Below are positions 6,619-8,238 of a stretch of 8,238 nucleotides of DNA, piece after piece (position 1 is the first letter of the stretch; each line of letters starts with the position of its first letter). Position numbers and translations under genes: made by a program. The stretch spans positions 1 to 8,238 of the forward strand of contig CABZJG010000076.1 in the NCBI GenBank assembly GCA_902525995.1, in the 5' to 3' direction. The notes under the pieces are model-generated. The model was not told the origin of the DNA, made no database searches, and was given only the letters and a program-made list of their open reading frames with translations. This DNA comes from Paracoccaceae bacterium (GTDB lineage Bacteria > Pseudomonadota > Alphaproteobacteria > Rhodobacterales > Rhodobacteraceae).

Positions 6619-6647
6619 TTGTCCCCTGCGACAAAGCAGCTTAGATA
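6619..6647 (+). promoter_or_regulatory. Candidate promoter of the cyclophilin pair
   Basis: TTGTCC (6619-6624, four of six matches to TTGACA) and TAGATA (6642-6647, weak) are separated by 17 bases, with AAGGAG at 6665-6670 and the ATG at 6678 downstream. It lies in the 132-base gap shared with the divergent pgk. The -10 is poor by the standard consensus, so this is a tentative call. Confidence 0.3.
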
Positions 6648-6677
6648 ACGCGCTAAAGTTTACCAAGGAGTCGCCGG

Positions 6678-7184
6678 ATGGCTAAAATCAAAGATCCAGA
6701 AAATACAATTCTGATGGAACTGAAAGACGGAACAGTGGTCATTGAACTAATGCCCGATATTGCACCTGAGCACTGCGCGCGGATGAAAGAGCTGGCGCGC
6801 AGCGGCACCTATGACAATGTCTGTTTCCACCGCGTGATCGAAGGTTTCATGGCGCAATCCGGCGATGTGGCCAATGGCAATATGGAACAAGACTTCAATT
6901 TGCGCATGGCTGGCACAGGCGGTTCCGATCTGCCCAATCTCAAGGCCGAGTTTTCCGGCGTTCCGCATGACCGCGGCACTTTGGGCGCGGCGCGCAGCCA
7001 AAACCCTGACAGTGCCAACAGCCAGTTTTTCATCAACTTTAGTGACAACCACTTTCTCAACCGTCAGTACACGGTCTATGGCCGGGTGATCGACGGGCTT
7101 GAGCATGTGGATGCGATTGCACTGGGCGAACCACCAGCAGCCCCGGATCGGATGATCAGCGTCAAGGTGGCAGCCGATGCTTAG
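6678..7184 (+). CDS. ppiB: Peptidyl-prolyl cis-trans isomerase, cyclophilin type, cytoplasmic
   Basis: Cyclophilin that speeds cis-trans isomerisation of proline peptide bonds during protein folding. It has 168 residues and no signal peptide (MAKIKDPENT), so a cytoplasmic location is expected. The single cyclophilin domain covers nearly all of it. The catalytic region FHRVIEGFMAQSGD (50-63) supplies Arg52, Phe57, Met58 and Gln60, and QNPDSANSQFFI (108-119) is the second signature. The position equivalent to the cyclosporin-binding Trp of human cyclophilin A appears to be Phe126, as in many bacterial cyclophilins. The start is set by AAGGAG with a 7-base spacer. Its last 8 bases overlap the start of the next, exported cyclophilin gene. 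The gene symbol is by similarity of type only. Confidence 0.94.
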   Translation: MAKIKDPENTILMELKDGTVVIELMPDIAPEHCARMKELARSGTYDNVCFHRVIEGFMAQSGDVANGNMEQDFNLRMAGTGGSDLPNLKAEFSGVPHDRGTLGAARSQNPDSANSQFFINFSDNHFLNRQYTVYGRVIDGLEHVDAIALGEPPAAPDRMISVKVAADA

Positions 7185-7725
7185 GCTGGCCGCTGTTCTG
7201 TCGCTGCTGGCTGGCCCTGTTGTGGCCACCGGTATTGAAATTGAAGTTGCCGGCGAGGGCGCAAATGGCACCGTAACGATCGATTTGCTTGAAGATGTTG
7301 CGCCGCTCCATGCCGAGCGCATTGCCCAATTGGCCGCTGAGGGGGCCTATGATGGCGTTGTGTTCCATCGGGTTATTGACGGCTTTATGGCGCAAACCGG
7401 GGATGTGCAGTTCGGCAAGGCCGGCGGCAATACCTCTATGGCAGGGCGCGGGGGATCGGCTTTGCCGGATTTGCCAGCAGAGTTTTCCGATGTGCCCTAT
7501 GACCGCGGGGTCGTTGGCATGGCGCGCTCACAAAATCCAAACAGTGCCAACAGCCAGTTCTTTATTATGTTTGCCGAAGGGTATTTTCTAAACGGAAACT
7601 ACACCGTGGTCGGACGCGTGACGGCGGGCATGGATGTGGTCGATGCGATCAAGCTGGGTCAGGGCCCTAATGGATCGGTGCTTGGCGCACCGGACGTTAT
7701 GGTCAAGGTCTCCGTGATCGATTAA
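7177..7725 (+). CDS. Peptidyl-prolyl cis-trans isomerase, cyclophilin type, exported (periplasmic)
   Basis: Second cyclophilin, expected to assist proline isomerisation in the periplasm. It has 182 residues. The first 17 form a short signal peptide: Arg3, a hydrophobic run LAAVLSLLAG, then VVA before the likely cleavage site. The cyclophilin domain follows, with FHRVIDGFMAQTGD (63-76, Arg65, Phe70, Met71, Gln73) and QNPNSANSQFFI (119-130). The start ATG at 7177 lies inside the end of the preceding gene in a different frame (8-base overlap). AAGGTGG lies upstream within that gene, so translation is probably coupled. The protein is clearly a paralogue of its neighbour, with the same core motifs but a different N-terminus and a Gly-rich segment (GKAGGNTSMAGRGG, 80-93) in place of ANGNMEQDFNLRMAGTGG. 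A lipoprotein is ruled out because the signal peptide has no Cys. Confidence 0.93.
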   Translation: MLRLAAVLSLLAGPVVATGIEIEVAGEGANGTVTIDLLEDVAPLHAERIAQLAAEGAYDGVVFHRVIDGFMAQTGDVQFGKAGGNTSMAGRGGSALPDLPAEFSDVPYDRGVVGMARSQNPNSANSQFFIMFAEGYFLNGNYTVVGRVTAGMDVVDAIKLGQGPNGSVLGAPDVMVKVSVID

Positions 7726-7762
7726 GCGATCACCAAGTACTGTGTATGCTTCACAATTGCGT

Positions 7763-7792
7763 GGGCGGGGCTAGACCAGCGCCGCCCTTTTT
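7763..7792 (+). terminator. Intrinsic terminator after the cyclophilin pair
   Basis: GGGCGG (7763-7768) pairs with CCGCCC (7782-7787). After one G-G mismatch two more pairs (7770-7771 with 7779-7780) close a 7-base loop. Five T follow (7788-7792), with four more T at 7795-7798. It lies 38 bases after the second cyclophilin stop and separates that pair from the DUF3179 gene. Confidence 0.85.
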
Positions 7793-7826
7793 CGTTTTAT
7801 AGCCCTAGGTTAAGGGAGGCTGTGAC

Positions 7827-8238
7827 ATGCGCCAAATAGTTGTGACCATTTTTGCCATTCTCGCGGCTTTGCCGCTGCTGGCAGATCCTGCGCTGTGGAG
7901 CCGTGAATGGCCGCAGACCAATTTTGAAAAAACAACATTGGTTAATTGGAGCGAGATTATCTCGGGCGGTCCGCCCAAAGATGGCATTCCGGCCTTGGTT
8001 GATCCCGCGTTTGTTGCAGTTGGTGATGCGGCATTGCCGCAAAACGAGCCGGTGATCACTGTAGAGCTGGCGCAGCAGACTCCGCGCGCCTATCCGCTGC
8101 GCTATCTGATGTGGCATGAGATCGTAAATGACCGCATCGGGGTGCATCCGGTTGCGGTGACCTTTTGTCCGCTGTGCAATTCGGGGCTGACGTTTGACCG
8201 CCGCTTGGACGGCCGCGTGCTTGAATTTGGTGTGTCGG
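7827..8238 (+). CDS. DUF3179 domain-containing exported protein (partial, 3' end outside window)
   Basis: The first 137 codons of a protein of the DUF3179 family, whose biochemical function is not established as far as I know. The start at 7827 follows GGGAGG with a 7-base spacer. Residues 1-19 look like a signal peptide (Arg2, hydrophobic run IVVTIFAILAALPLLA, cleavage after Ala19), so the protein is probably periplasmic. The family signature is visible near the window end: PVAVTFCPLCNSGLTFDR (about residues 108-125), including a CxxC pair that could bind a metal or form a disulphide, preceded by YPLRYLMWHEIVND (about 92-105). The text ends in GRVLEFGVS, still inside the domain. It lies downstream of a strong terminator, so it probably has its own promoter, although I could not identify one in the short stretch before it. 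The neighbours give no clear hint of its role. Confidence 0.85.
   Translation, partial: MRQIVVTIFAILAALPLLADPALWSREWPQTNFEKTTLVNWSEIISGGPPKDGIPALVDPAFVAVGDAALPQNEPVITVELAQQTPRAYPLRYLMWHEIVNDRIGVHPVAVTFCPLCNSGLTFDRRLDGRVLEFGVS

Noticed and set aside
6747..7322. Minus-strand open frame of 191 codons opposite the cyclophilin genes
   Set aside because: It is antisense to both cyclophilins and has no ribosome binding site or recognisable domain. Its openness follows from codon bias of the real genes.
1..8238. Search for mobile elements, tRNA/rRNA genes, CRISPR arrays, toxin-antitoxin or defence genes
   Set aside because: Every stretch is accounted for by housekeeping genes and short intergenic gaps. 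I saw no transposase motifs, spaced repeats or structural RNA signatures.

Overview
The window looks like a piece of core chromosome from an alphaproteobacterium, most likely a member of the Rhodobacteraceae (Roseobacter group). Three things point there. The pyruvate dehydrogenase genes are split as E1-alpha, a lipoylated E1-beta and E2. The gene order class I aldolase, short FtsB/DivIC-like protein, pdhA, pdhB, pdhC is one I associate with that family. The protein sequences also look like that family. This assignment rests on recognition, not on a database search.

Layout. Positions 1-6545 hold six genes on the minus strand. In transcription order (right to left) they are pgk (phosphoglycerate kinase), a class I fructose-bisphosphate aldolase, a small FtsB/DivIC-type membrane protein, and pdhA, pdhB and pdhC. 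The pdhC gene lacks only its last base or bases, because the window edge falls just after codon 438. Right of pgk, genes are divergent on the plus strand: two cyclophilin-type peptidyl-prolyl isomerases whose reading frames overlap by 8 bases (the first cytoplasmic, the second with a signal peptide), a clear intrinsic terminator, then a DUF3179-type secreted protein cut off by the right edge. There is no gene-free stretch longer than about 165 bases.

How the genes fit together. Aldolase and Pgk act in the reversible lower part of glycolysis/gluconeogenesis. PdhA/PdhB/PdhC form the E1 and E2 parts of the pyruvate dehydrogenase complex that turns pyruvate into acetyl-CoA; the E3 gene (lpd) is not in the window. 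pdhA, pdhB and pdhC are tightly spaced (20 and 12 bases), each with a strong ribosome binding site, and are surely co-transcribed. The FtsB-like gene between aldolase and pdhA is the one non-metabolic member of the row.

Regulation visible in the sequence. A near-perfect LacI-family type palindrome lies upstream of the aldolase gene and resembles sites bound by the CceR/PckR type of central-carbon regulator. A perfect 8-4-8 palindrome, with extra copies of its half-site, lies directly upstream of pdhA in an AT-rich gap. These two sites are the most useful leads. I do not see mobile elements, RNA genes, CRISPR arrays or defence genes, and I do not think the window contains a novel multi-gene system.
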